Shown here: positions 33,350-44,550 of the stretch, one piece after another
How the letters are laid out: each line of letters begins with the position of its first letter
How positions within the stretch are numbered: position 1 is the stretch's first letter
Source: Conus ventricosus
Lineage: Eukaryota > Mollusca > Gastropoda > Neogastropoda > Conidae
Assembly (NCBI GenBank): GCA_018398815.1
Contig: CM031609.1
Span: 36,658,362 to 36,722,361 of the forward strand
DNA length: 64,000 bases
Direction of reading: 5' to 3'
Program-made: the position numbers and the translations under genes
Notes under the pieces: model-generated
Database searches by the model: none
What the model was told of the DNA's origin: nothing
The model's input: the letters and a program-made list of their open reading frames with translations, nothing else

Positions 33350-36140
33350 AAAAAATGGCGAAACCCTTCTTCTGTGCGTGCCGTTTCGTTTGGGGATGTG
33401 GGCCGGTGCGTGGGGGGGTTTGGAAAGGGAAAACAGGAGGGAGGGGGGGAGCGGGGTGTGGCGGGCAAAAACAAACCCCGGCGATTCTTTTAAGAGACAG
33501 GGCGTTTGAGGGTTTTTCTTCTTTTTTCCTTTTCTTTGGGTTTTCTTTTTGGGGGAGGGGGGGGGGAGGGGGGGGGGGGGGGCGAGGGGAAAAAGGGGTT
33601 ACTGCGGCCAGGGAGGGGTACACCCTTTTTTTTAAGATGGCAAAATTTCACCAGTGGACTGGTCAAACGGGTCAACTACACCCTTGCCTTAAAAGAAAGT
33701 AAGAAAAAAGAAAGAAGAAAAAAAAAAAAAAAGTAAGGGCAGTGCACGGCCCTTGAATTTATACCCCCCCACACACTAGGGAAGGGGGATCATGTCCACG
33801 TCGTTTCAAAGGGAAAGCCCTTTTTTAAAATTTTAAAAAGTTTTGTTTCAAAGTAGCTTTACATTGATTCATAAAGCGCATTCTGTCCCTCCTTGGTGGG
33901 TGTGTGTGTGTGTGTGGGGGGTGTGTGTTTTGTGGTGTGTGTGGTGTGTGTTGTGTGGGTGTATGTGTGTGTGTGGGGTTGTGTGTTTGTGTGTGTTTTG
34001 TGTGTATGTGCCCTGCGCGTGCCCTTTCGTTTCGTGCATGCTGTGTGTATGTGCACGTTTGTGTGTTGTGTGTGTGGTGTGTGGGTGTGTGTGGTGTGTG
34101 TGTGGGGGTGTTGTTGGGGTGTGTGGTTTGCCGGGGTGGGGGGTTGGGGGGGGGCAGAGGGGGAAGAGTGGGGGGGTTTGGGGAAGGGGGACATAAAAGT
34201 TTAATTCTTTCGTCTGGTCTTTCCAAAACTTGGCATGTGTGACGCGGGGTTTCCCTACTGGACACTTTTGGGCTTTTTCTTTCTTTTTTTTAGACTGTCG
34301 TGCGTCATTTTAGTCACATTTCTAATTTTGACCAACCAAAAAAATGCAAAAATAGATGAAGCGAAAGCAATTTTTGGGATTTGAGGCGGGTTAAGGGAAA
34401 ATGGGGGGGATGGGGAAAGGAGGGGGGGGGGGAGGGGGTGGGGAAGAGAAAAAGGGTTTAAAGGGGGAAAAGGGGTGACAGGGTTTAGGTGGGGGGGGGG
34501 GGGGGGGGGGGAGGGGTTTGGTTGGGGGGGGGTTTGGGGAGAGTGTGGGGGTGGGGGTGGGGGGGGGGGGACAAGGCAAAGGGGGGGTGGGGGGGGGGGG
34601 GACCTGGGGGAAAAGGGGGAAGGGAAAAAACGGGAGGGAGGGGGGGTAGGGGGCGAGGCCCCGGTGGAAAAGGGGAAGGATGGGGAAGGGAAAGGGGAAA
34701 AAGAAAGGGGAAGGGTGGAAGAGGGGGAGGGGGGGGAAGAGGCGGAATTTCCCCTTTTTCTGTGGGGTGCGTGCTTTCATGCTTTAATTTCGTTGCGTGC
34801 GTGCGTTTCGTGTGTTTTGAGAAGGGAAAGCAGGAGGGGGGGGGGGGTGACGGGGGTGGCTACAAAAAAAATTTTGGAGTTCTTCAAGGAAAGAAAGATT
34901 TGAGGGTCTACTTCTTTCTCCTATTCCCGGGTGTTTTGTGGGGGGGAGGGGGTGGGGGGGGGGGGGGGGGGGGCGAGAAAGGGCTTAATGGGGCCCCGGG
35001 AGGGGTTTCACCTTCCTTGAAGATGGCAAATTAAACAACAGTTGGGAAATGGTCAAAGGGGGGTTAAACCCACACCATTGCCTTTTAAAAAAAAAATAAA
35101 GGGAAAAAAAGAAAAAAAAAAACAGCTAAGACAGGGCACGGGTTTTGAAAATCTACCCCTTTCCCCACTAGTAAGCATATCTCTCGTCGAGGCCCAAAAA
35201 GGAAACACTTTTTTAAAAAATAATGTGTGTTTCAAGTAGCTTTAAAACTGATAAAAAAAGCGCATTCTGTCCCTCCTTGTGTTGTTTTGTGTGTGTGGTG
35301 TGTGTGTGGGTGTGTGGGGTGTGTGTGTTTTGTGTGATGTGTGTGTGTGTGTGTGTGTGGGCTTTGTGGTGTGTGTTGTGGTGCCTGCGGGGCGTGCGTG
35401 GTTTTTTGGGGTGTTTTGCCGTTGGGTGTGTGTGTGGGTGTGTGTGTGTGTGTTTTGTGTTTTGTATTTGTGTTTTGTGTTTTGTGTGGTGTGTGTGTGT
35501 GTGTTGTGTGGTGTGTGTGTGGTGTGGTGCACGGGGGGGGGGGGACAGAGGGGGGGAAATGGGGAGGTTAGGGGAAGGGGGGCATAAAAGATTTTAAAAT
35601 CTTTCGTCCCGGTCTTTTCCAAAAATTTGGGATGTGTGACGCGGGGGGCCGTACGGAAAATCAAGAGCTTTTTTTTTTTTTTTTTTTCTTGAATGTCAGT
35701 GGTCATTTTTAAATTTACATTTCTAATAAGACCACACAAAAAAAGCAAAAGTAGACTGAAGCGAAGCAAAGTTGGGGGTTTGAGGGAGTCCAAAGGGAAA
35801 ACGGAGGGGGAGGGGGGGCAGGAGGGGGGGGGGGGGGGGGGGGTGGAAGAGGGAAAGGTTAAGGGGAGGGTGACAGGGGTTTTAGGGGTGAGGGGGGGGG
35901 GGGGGGGGGAGGGGATGATGGGGGTGGGTTTTTTTGGGAGAGTGAGGACGTGGTGGGGTGGGGGGAGAGGGAATGGGGGGTGGGGGGGTGGGGGGAAGAA
36001 AACCTGGGGAAAAGGGGGGAAGGGAGAAACGGAGGGAGGGGGGGGGGGGGGAGGGGGACGAGGACCCGGTGGAAGGGAGAAGGAAAGGGGGAAGGGAAGA
36101 AGAATGGGACAGGGTGGAAGAAGGGGGGGGGGGGGGGGTT
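33350..36140. repeat. 1.39-kb block duplicated in tandem
   Basis: Copy A (about 33350-34740) and copy B (about 34741-36140) share ordered landmarks: a GAGGG...CTTCTTT stretch (33507 and 34899), AAGATGGCAAA, an A-rich tract, AAGCGCATTCTGTCCCTCC (33873 and 35258), a long (GT)n, and GTGTGACGCGGGG. The offset is 1385-1392 bp. Differences are mostly homopolymer lengths. Confidence 0.8.
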
Positions 36141-37194
36141 TTAAAGGGGAGGGGAAAGGGACTGGGTAAGGGGGGGGGGGGGAGGGGTTTAGCTAGTCCC
36201 CACATACTTTGCCCGGTCATTTCGGCTTTCTTGTTAATTTCCCTCTGTGACAAAAAGACAAAATAAGGTATTGGCCCCACGTTTTTTATTTGTCTGTTTA
36301 CCTTTTGATTACTTTGTCCCCTTTCTATGGGCTACTCTGCTTTTTTATATGCATAATTCATATATCTATCGGTTTTTTGTTCGTTTTGATTGTTTTGGGT
36401 TTTGTTTTTTAACCCCTCCATTTTTTTTTAACTGAAAAAACAAAACCAAAGGGAAAAGGGTTTCTTCCTTTCAAAAAAGCAATCAAAGTGAAAAGAAACT
36501 GTCTATTATTACTTCTCTCCCACTTTCGCTCACTATTTTCTTTTAACTAACACAAATTAAATTTCTATTCTGTCAAAAGGTTTCCGTCGAAATGGGTACC
36601 TAAGTGAGCAGAGGAAAGTTTTTATCCCCTTTTCTCAACTTCCTTCCGGGTATCTTCCCTTTTTTTAAATACTCACAAATGATTACTACCCGTCAACGGT
36701 TTTCCCAAACAAATGATGCTTTTGTGAAAAGGTCTGTTTTTATCCCCCTGCTTTTCGAGTTCCTTTCCAATCTTCTTCCCTTTATTCTCTCTCTGTTCCT
36801 TCTTTCCCCTCTTTTTCTTCTTCTTTTTTTTCGTTGTTTTTCACTTTTTTCCCTTTCTCCCTCTTGTCACCCTTTTCCTTTTTTTTTCTGTTTCCCCCTA
36901 GCCTTCCTCCGCCCCCTTCTGTGCCGGTCTCTTCTTGTCCACCAAAACAACAAAACACACCACACACACGACACGCACAAGTCACTTTACAAAAAAAGGC
37001 GGATTTTCCAAAAAGGGGCAGCCCCGGAAAGGGGAAAGAGGGGAGGGAAACCCCTTTCATGATCATATCTAAGTGCGCCAAAACCCATGGGGTTTCTATG
37101 CTTTTTTGCAATTTTACGGACAGGTCGGAGCTTTTTGTGGGCGGAAAAGGTTTTGGGGCCCCCCCCCTTTCCCCCCCCCCCCCCCCCCCCCCCC

Positions 37195-37236
<42 letters not shown>

Positions 37237-37404
37237 TGGGCCCAAAACACACACACATCCATTTTTTCTAATGCTTTAAGCTTTTTAGGCGGAGGTTTTT
37301 TTTATACTGTTATAGTCAGCCGGGCTGGGAAAGGGGCCCCTTAAGGGGGGTAAAGAAAATTGGGGGGGGAGATGATTTTTTGACTCATGTAATAAAAACC
37401 AATT
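36141..37404. other. Low-complexity stretch with a 70-bp polyC tract
   Basis: C/T-rich text. At 37161-37236 there is an almost pure C run with very few interruptions. No gene. Confidence 0.7.
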
Positions 37405-37580
37405 TGGTACCCAAAGCTGTTTTTTGTTTTGCCATCAAAGTTGTGATCTGTCTTTTGGAACCCCTAGGTTACCAAAGTGTTTCTTGTTTTGCCATCAAAG
37501 CTGTGATCTGTCTTCGGACCACTAGGTACCAACGCTGTTTCTTGTTTTGCCATCAATGCTGTGATCTGTCTTGGGGGTTT
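37405..37580. repeat. 58-60-bp tandem repeat, 3 units
   Basis: Unit containing TTTTGCCATCAAAGCTGTGA and a CTAGGTACCAA block; the GCCATCAA phrase is at 37431, 37491 and 37549. Confidence 0.85.
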
Positions 37581-37679
37581 TCCCGTTTGTTTGCTCGTTT
37601 GGGTTTGGGGTTTTGTGTTTCTGTCTTTGCTTGTTTGTTTGGGGTTTTCTTTTTTGTTGTTTGTTTTTTTTGTTTGGGT

Positions 37680-38245
37680 GGAGGGGGGCTCGTTAAAGGG
37701 GCACAGGCGCCCAAAGGGCTTTGAGGAAGGAGGCGGTTTGTTCTGGGGGGGAGGGGGGGGCGTAAGGGGACACGGCGCCAAGGGGCTTTTGGGTGAAGGG
37801 AGGCGGATTGTTCTGGGGGTGGGGGACGTAGGGACACAGGCACCAAAAGGAGCTTGGAGAGGGAAAGGGGGGGGATAGTTCTGGGTGGAGGGGGGGTCGT
37901 AAGGGACACAGGCACCAAGGGCTTGGAGAGAAAGGGGGGAGGGGTAGTTTGGGTGGGGGGGGGATCGTTAAAGGGGAAAAGGCGCCAAGGGGGGTTGGAG
38001 AGAAGGGAAAGGGGGATAGTTTGGGGGAGAGGGGATCGTAAGGGACAAAGGCCCCCAAAAGGGGGTTGGGAGAAGGGAGGCGGATAGTTCTGGGGGGAGG
38101 GGGGGGGGGGGGGGTCGTAAGGGACCCCCAGGGCCAAGGGGCTTGGAGGGAAGGGGGCGGATAGTTCTGGGTGGAGGGGGGGTCGTAAGGGACCCCCAAA
38201 AGGGGCCAAGGGGGGGTTGGGGGGAAAAAAGGGGGCGGGGGTCGT
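37680..38245. repeat. G-rich minisatellite, about 8 units of about 70 bp
   Basis: The phrase GGCGGATAGTTCTGG recurs at about 37732, 37802, 37869, 37940, 38010, 38078 and 38157. Each unit also has GGTCGTAAGGGACACAGGC and a GGGGCTTGGAG block. The plus strand is very G-rich, with many G runs of three or more. Confidence 0.88.
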
Positions 38246-40861
38246 CTGGAACCCTTGCCACCCCCCCCCCATTTCCCCCCATTTCCCCCCCATCCCTTAC
38301 CTAACCTTCTCCACCTTAAAAAACCCCCCGTCCCTCACCCTTCTCAATCCATCCCTTGCGCCCCTTGTTTAATAAAAGGCCCTGCAATTTTTCCCGTTTT
38401 GTGTACAAAGTGTCCAAATTTTGGGAAACTGGAAAATTTCACCGAGAGATAGTGGGGTGGGGGGGAGGGGGTAAGTGAGGGGAGAGAGAGAGAAGAGGAG
38501 AGATTTTAGACGGAAGAGAGAGAGGGAGGGGAGAGAGAGAGAACGTGTGGGAAGGAAAGTTAAGGGCGGCTTTAAAATCACGCCCCCCCCCCCCCCCCCC
38601 CCCGATTTTAGAAGCTTGGCAAGCACGTGTTTCTTTTTAAAACAACAAACGAACAAAAAAAAAACCAAAAAAATTTGTTTTGCCATTTTAGAGTTACATA
38701 ACGAACAACTTAAAAAAACAAACAAACAAAAAGTTTTTTCCTTTTCAAAAGTTCCATTAAAAAAACAAACGAACAAACCCTAATAAAACAAAAACCATAA
38801 GCAAAAAAACAAACAAACAAAAAAAAACCCAAAAAAAAAAACAAAAAATAAAAAGCTCATTTTTTTGAGTTAAATAACGAAAGCGAAAAACCCAAACCCC
38901 CCCATCCTTCTTTATATTTTTCGGGAAAAAAAAGGGGTCGGTTTTCAGATTCCCCCCAACCCCCCACCTCCTTTTCTAATTTTTTCAAAGCTACAGACAG
39001 TGTTGGGGGGGGTTTTCTTGTACTCAAGTCGGGTGAAACATAAGGCGCTGTATTTTAAAAAGATTATCTGTGCGAAAACCAAAATTTTCGCTTTTCTTTT
39101 TTTTTTTTGTGGGTGTGTGTGTGTGTGTTGGGGGTGTGGTCGTGTGTTTTGTGTGTGTGGGTGTGTTGTGTGGGTTGCTGGATGTGTGGTTTTGAGGGTG
39201 TGTGTGTGTGTTGTGGGGGGTGGGTGTGTGTGTGTGTGTGTGGGGTGGGTGTTTTGTGTGGTTTGTGTGTGTTTTGTGTGCAAAAATATGGTGCATTCAT
39301 TTCAACAAGGGAGTGAATTTTTTGGGGGTAAAAAGGAAACAAAAGCCTGTTCAAAGAATTTTTTTTTTTTAACGGGGATTTTTAAAAAAGGGAACAACAA
39401 AAAAACCCCTTCCACGCAAAAAAACAAACAAATTTTAGGTTTCCCCGGGGAGGGGAAAAAATTTTTTTCCCGCACACATCCCCTTCATCTCCCCTTCCCC
39501 ACCCCTTTGTTGGGAATGAAACACACCACCCAAATTTCAAAACACACCACACACACACTCACGCATGCGCGCGCCACGCACGCCACGCATGCACGCACGA
39601 AACGCACCATGCACGCACCACCACACACACACACACACACACACCAACAAAGGAAAAGTCTTGGCTATGGACCAAATGAATACACAGCCATTCCCCACGA
39701 AGGGTTGTGCTTCTGAAAAACTGATAACATATGAGCAGAGAGCTGCTTGACAGAATTTGCAGAATGTACGACTCCCCCCTTCCCCTAATCCCTCCCTCCC
39801 TCACCCCCCATCCCATCTCCATCAACTTCCCCCCCCCCCCCCCCCCCCTCCTCCCCCTTTTCCTCCCTCTCCCCCCCCCCCCCACCCCACCCCCCCCCCC
39901 ACCCCCAATGCCTCTCCCAAACAAAAAGTTCCAGATGACTGGCAGGCTGTCACATGAAAACGCTATTTCTGGAAACACAACGACCACAAACGCTGCGCAA
40001 ACATTTCACAATGACATTCGCAGATCACAAAACATGCAGCAAAAATACACCGCCACGCCACGCCTAGCCCAGCCACCCCCAGGCCAGCACAGCGGAGCGT
40101 CATGGACAGCAGCTGAGAGAATGCTGGGTACGACCTCATCGCCCTGTGCCTGAACCCCCAGCTATCACTGTGGGAATGGTTCTGTCACAGGCAAACCTCT
40201 TGCTCAGAAGTGTTCGGCAGGCTCGGGCGCAGCTGCGAATCTTCAGGAATCAAAATTCATGAGACAAGCGATAAAGAGGATGGATGGTCTTGGGTTTTTC
40301 GGTGACACTTTGCGACCTCTGACCGACGGACCTGATCAACACAGGATCGATCCGGCAGAAACCTGACCCTTCCATGCGGCATGTCGTTGCGGGCCATCAG
40401 CGGACCATCATTCACTGCGTGGAGCAAAATCTGATCTCAACCTTTCCCCACAAAACAGAGCGACTCCCATACCCACTTTTTTAAACGACGTTTTGAACAT
40501 CGGATCCTTTTTCACCAAGCTGAAGATTCAGGGAATGAATCTATTATCTAAAAAGGGAAATTTCCGCAAAAAAAAAAAAAAAAAAAGGTCAACATGATTG
40601 GCAGTTCTGCTATAGGGCTAACCGCAGAGACCACCAACATTGAGCTTTATCCATCGCGATCAATTAACGCAACAGACCCATCTCCAGCAGTGCACCTCAA
40701 ATTGCATGACGAACATCCAGTTAGCTTTTTTTCCCCCTGGCTGATGCTGGGATCATATGCTATGGAAGGAATCATAGAGCACATATCTAGTCGTGTAGTT
40801 GTGCACTTACATGGAAACTCTGGTGTAGATCTTGAACACCACTCACATACTCATGCGCATG

Positions 40862-40870
<9 letters not shown>
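38246..40870. other. Non-coding, microsatellites and homopolymers
   Basis: Contains (GA)n (38481-38545), polyC (38583-38603), an AAAC-rich tract (38640-38860), degenerate (GT)n (39110-39285), (CA)n (39622-39644) and polyC/CCT (39828-39905). The text from about 39910 on looks cleaner. The open frame at 40594-40858 runs into (CA)n and has no recognised family. Confidence 0.55.
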
Positions 40871-40893
<23 letters not shown>

Positions 40894-41138
40894 TTCATAC
40901 ACACACACACACACACACACACATTCATACACACACACACACACGAGCATGCACGCATACACAAACACATACACACACATTTATACACACACACATACAT
41001 ACACACACACACACACATACACAGGCACCCATGAACGCAAACAAACAAACCAACAAACACACTCACACACGCACACAGACACACACACACAACACACACA
41101 TGCATGCAAGCATGCATGCACGCACACACACACACACA
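40868..41138. repeat. Compound (CA)n microsatellite, about 270 bp
   Basis: Long (CA)n broken by CATTCATA and CATGCA insertions. Confidence 0.95.
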
Positions 41139-42715
41139 GATGATATGATGAGTCTTCAATCATCCAAACTGTGCTGGAATCCTTTGTTTTCTTTTTTTCT
41201 TCAATTACTATTTGTTGTTTATTTACTTTTCTTCGTTTGAAAGCAGTATAGAGGTGGGAAGAGGCTGACTGGTAAGAACAACTTGCTTTTCCATTAACAC
41301 CTCACATGGTTATCTCACTCATCATTCATCATCATCATCATCATCATCATCAACAACAGCGTTGTTATCCCAGTCACTGCCAGGTCTGTGGCTCTGATCT
41401 TGTACGGAATGCTTCCTTTTTTCTTCTTTTTTTTCTTTTACTTTTTCTTAATTTTTCTTTTCTCAGTCTCATTTCCTTTCTTTAATCATGCTTATTTTTT
41501 TAAACGTGAAATCATCTTTTCTTTTAACGAGTAAAAACGGGGGGTTTTTTGTACTTTTAACTTCACACTAACAAGGCTCTGACAAAGATTTGCATAAAAA
41601 TGCGCAATGAACACAAACGAAGAAAGAAACCAAAGAAAGAAAGAGAGAAAGAACAGGAAGAAGTGGAAGAAGACAAACAAAACAAAAGCAGCTGCAAAGA
41701 GTGACATCCACTAACTGGGTCAGGGGTGTGTGAGCAAGGGAGTGAGAAGGGATGAAAGACCCCAGTGCAGATGCCACAACTGTTGAACTGATGACGAGAG
41801 GTGGTGAGGGTGGGAGAGGATGGGGGGCTGGGGGGTGGGGGGAGGGAGGAGAGGGTGTCAGGGGGTAAGTTGAAGAGAGAGAGAGGGGGGGGGGGGGGGA
41901 ATGGGGTAGGGAGGCAACAGAAAAAATGTGTGGACAGGGAGGAGGGGGGGATCTGGAGGGGGTGGGGGGTGGGGGGGGGGGGGGGGGTTGGTGATGATAG
42001 TTGTTTTGCTTTCCCCCTTTTTTCCTGCATCAGCGTTTTTCACAGATGGCTGTCTCCGTGTTATGTGGCCAACCTGTCCCTAACTGGCAAAGCATGTCTT
42101 GAAGCATACACCAGTGCTTTAAAGAGTTCAGTTCCCCTCCCACTCTCTCTGTGCCAACCATCACATCATCTTTCCCTTAAGGCTGTAAGGACAGACAAGG
42201 CCCTAACAGCTAACAGCTGTACAGGGACAGCTTCCAGATGTGAACATGCTTGGGGAGGTTGGGGGAGAGAGAGAGAGAGAGAGGAAGAGCAAGCAAGGTG
42301 GTGGGGAAAGTGGTGGTGGTGGTTTGAAGAGGAGAAAGGGTGGTGGGGGAAGGAGGAAGAAGGTGGCGAAAGGGAGAAGGGGCCGGGGGAGCAGGGGGAG
42401 ACTGGTTTAAAAGTGAAACATGGCTGAGAACATTTTTAGGGATTCAACAACAAAAAAAGAATTTAGTACTGCTGTTAGATGGAGTGGGCTGAGGTGGAAG
42501 GGCGTGGTTCCTTCCTAAAACTACAACCATGGTGGACAAAACAAAACAACACAAACAAAAAAGGACGCTGGATGTGTTTACCAATTGTGAGAAAGCGTAC
42601 ACTACTCAGCCAGTCACATACTTGAAAGCTGCTTTCCCATACATACAAAACCCTGGTTCCTTCTGTCCTTCTCCCCACCAGCTGTCCTCAAGAAGCTATC
42701 AACATCTGGTCGTCA
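41139..42715. other. Non-coding, purine- and pyrimidine-rich tracts
   Basis: (ATC)n at 41328-41352, a GA-rich stretch at 41630-41680, and G-rich tracts at 41819-41989 and 42258-42400. No gene. Confidence 0.55.
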
Positions 42716-42719
42716 TGAG

Positions 42720-42863
42720 ACCCCCCACCTGAAGAGCCACTGCACTGCTGCCGAATCACATCAGCAGAGCTCAGAGATGCCTGCTCTGATCCAACATACA
42801 CAGGACGGGCACCGTCTGAAAATCCTCTTACAGATGGCTATTAATAAATGCTTAACTGCAGAG

Positions 42864-42868
<5 letters not shown>
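42720..42868 (+). repeat. Interspersed repeat family, copy R3
   Basis: Shares ACTGCACTGCTG, CTCTGATCCAACATACACAGG and TGCTTAACTGCAGAGG with the two copies at 60.4-61.0 kb. It is followed directly by (CA)n, as is common for SINE-like repeats with simple tails. Confidence 0.65.
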
Positions 42869-42913
<45 letters not shown>

Positions 42914-42951
42914 ACACACCACACACAACACACTCACACACACACAACACA

Positions 42952-42997
<46 letters not shown>

Positions 42998-43150
42998 GTG
43001 CACGCATGTGCCTGTGTGCAAACACACACACATACTCTCTCTCTCTCCCACCCTCTCTCTCTCTCTGTCTCTCTCTCCCTCACTCCCTCCCTCTCTCTCT
43101 CTGCCTCCTTCCCTCCTCTCTCTCTCCCTCCCTCTCTCTCTCCCTTTCTT

Positions 43151-43222
<72 letters not shown>
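42869..43222. repeat. (CA)n then (CT)n compound microsatellite
   Basis: (CA)n at 42869-42993 and imperfect to perfect (CT)n at 43036-43222. Confidence 0.97.
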
Positions 43223-43225
<3 letters not shown>

Positions 43226-43277
43226 CACATCACAAAGAAAAGTGGAAGTAAAAATCCAAACCAAGACGAATCCTAAA

Positions 43278-43631
43278 TGTAATCCTCCTCATCAGACTCT
43301 ATTTGTTGCTCTGGTACAAACCGATCTATGGAGTTATAAGACTCATCATCAGACTCTATTTGTTGCTCTGGTACAAACTGATCTATGGAGTTATAAGACT
43401 CATCATCAGACTCTATTTGTTGCTCTGGTACAAACTGATCTATGGAGTTATAACACTCATCATCAGACTCTATTTGTGGCTCTGGTACAAACCGATCTAT
43501 GGAGTTATAACACTCATCATCAGACCTATCTATTGCTCTGGTACAAACCGATCTATGGAGTTATAACACTCATCATCAGACTCTATCTATTGCTCTGGTA
43601 CAAACTGATCTATGGAGTCATAAGACTCATT
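43278..43631. repeat. 57-bp minisatellite, 6 units
   Basis: The CATCAGACTCTATTTGTTGC phrase starts at 43290, 43347, 43404, 43461, 43518 and 43574. Because 57 is a multiple of three, two frames stay open through the array, giving 19-residue peptide repeats. I treat this as chance since neither frame has a plausible gene around it. Confidence 0.95.
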
Positions 43632-44509
43632 TCGCACTATCACATATATATCGAACACTGAATTCTGATGGACTAAAACTAGCTACCGACAACAGCGAAT
43701 TCAACAGGAAAGTTGCCAGTTCCACCGCTGTGAGAACTCTTCAGCACAGAAGTCACGAAAGTGGATTTCTCAGCGGGCAGTTTTGTTACATTTGTCACAT
43801 GAAAACTGCAGATAATGTGAGGACAGTCAACAAGGTGATGATCCACCAAACATCAATGATTTTTTTTTCTCCTGTAATTGTTCGAGCAATTCTCAGTCAC
43901 ACAATGTAAATTCACAATCCCCAGGCGCTAACTTTGAGCTGTTAGATTTACTTGCTTTGCAAAGGCTGAGAAAACTGCCTGCAGTTTTTTTTTTTTTATA
44001 GATTTAATACACCAATACAGCTTCAAAAAAAGCTTTAAAAGGCATGATTTCAGCAGTGTTGGATACCTGACAACTCTCCTGATTAAAAGTCACACTTGTC
44101 AGGACACAGCCAATATTTCGTTAACTTTGTTTCTTTTTGAAAATGGTCATTTCATATCACATTTTGAGTCTCACTCAGTGAGCATTACATGAAAATAGTA
44201 AGGGAAGCTTGGTAGTTCGCCTCTCATTTTACAAGCTGCGCTGGCAGAAAGCAATATCGTGAAAGAAACTTGGCAGTCACAACAAGAGCAAGTTTGCCTG
44301 AAAGAAAATTGAATTAAGGGAGGTAAGTATTGTTAAACTTATATTCCTCATAACATGGTGATGCCCCTTTGGAGTTTTATTTGCTTTGAGGAGAAGATGA
44401 AAATTGAGACGGATGGGGATATCTGGATGATGGGTGAGAATGAATCAGCATGGAAGCTCTCAAGCCAAAGCATCAATAAGCCTTGGCTCTCTGATGTCAC
44501 ATAAGACAG

Positions 44510-44550
<41 letters not shown>

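Noticed and set aside
34475..36280. Gly-, Pro- and Arg-rich open frames of 100-180 residues
   Set aside because: They come from polyG and G-rich runs in low-quality sequence and appear in several overlapping frames at once.
40594..40858. Plus-strand open frame of about 85 residues before a (CA)n
   Set aside because: No recognisable domain or splice context; it simply runs into the microsatellite.
43278..43631. 57-bp repeat array as a coding peptide-repeat gene
   Set aside because: Open in two frames equally, no start or splice context, and flanked by (CT)n. Kept only as a low-interest observation.
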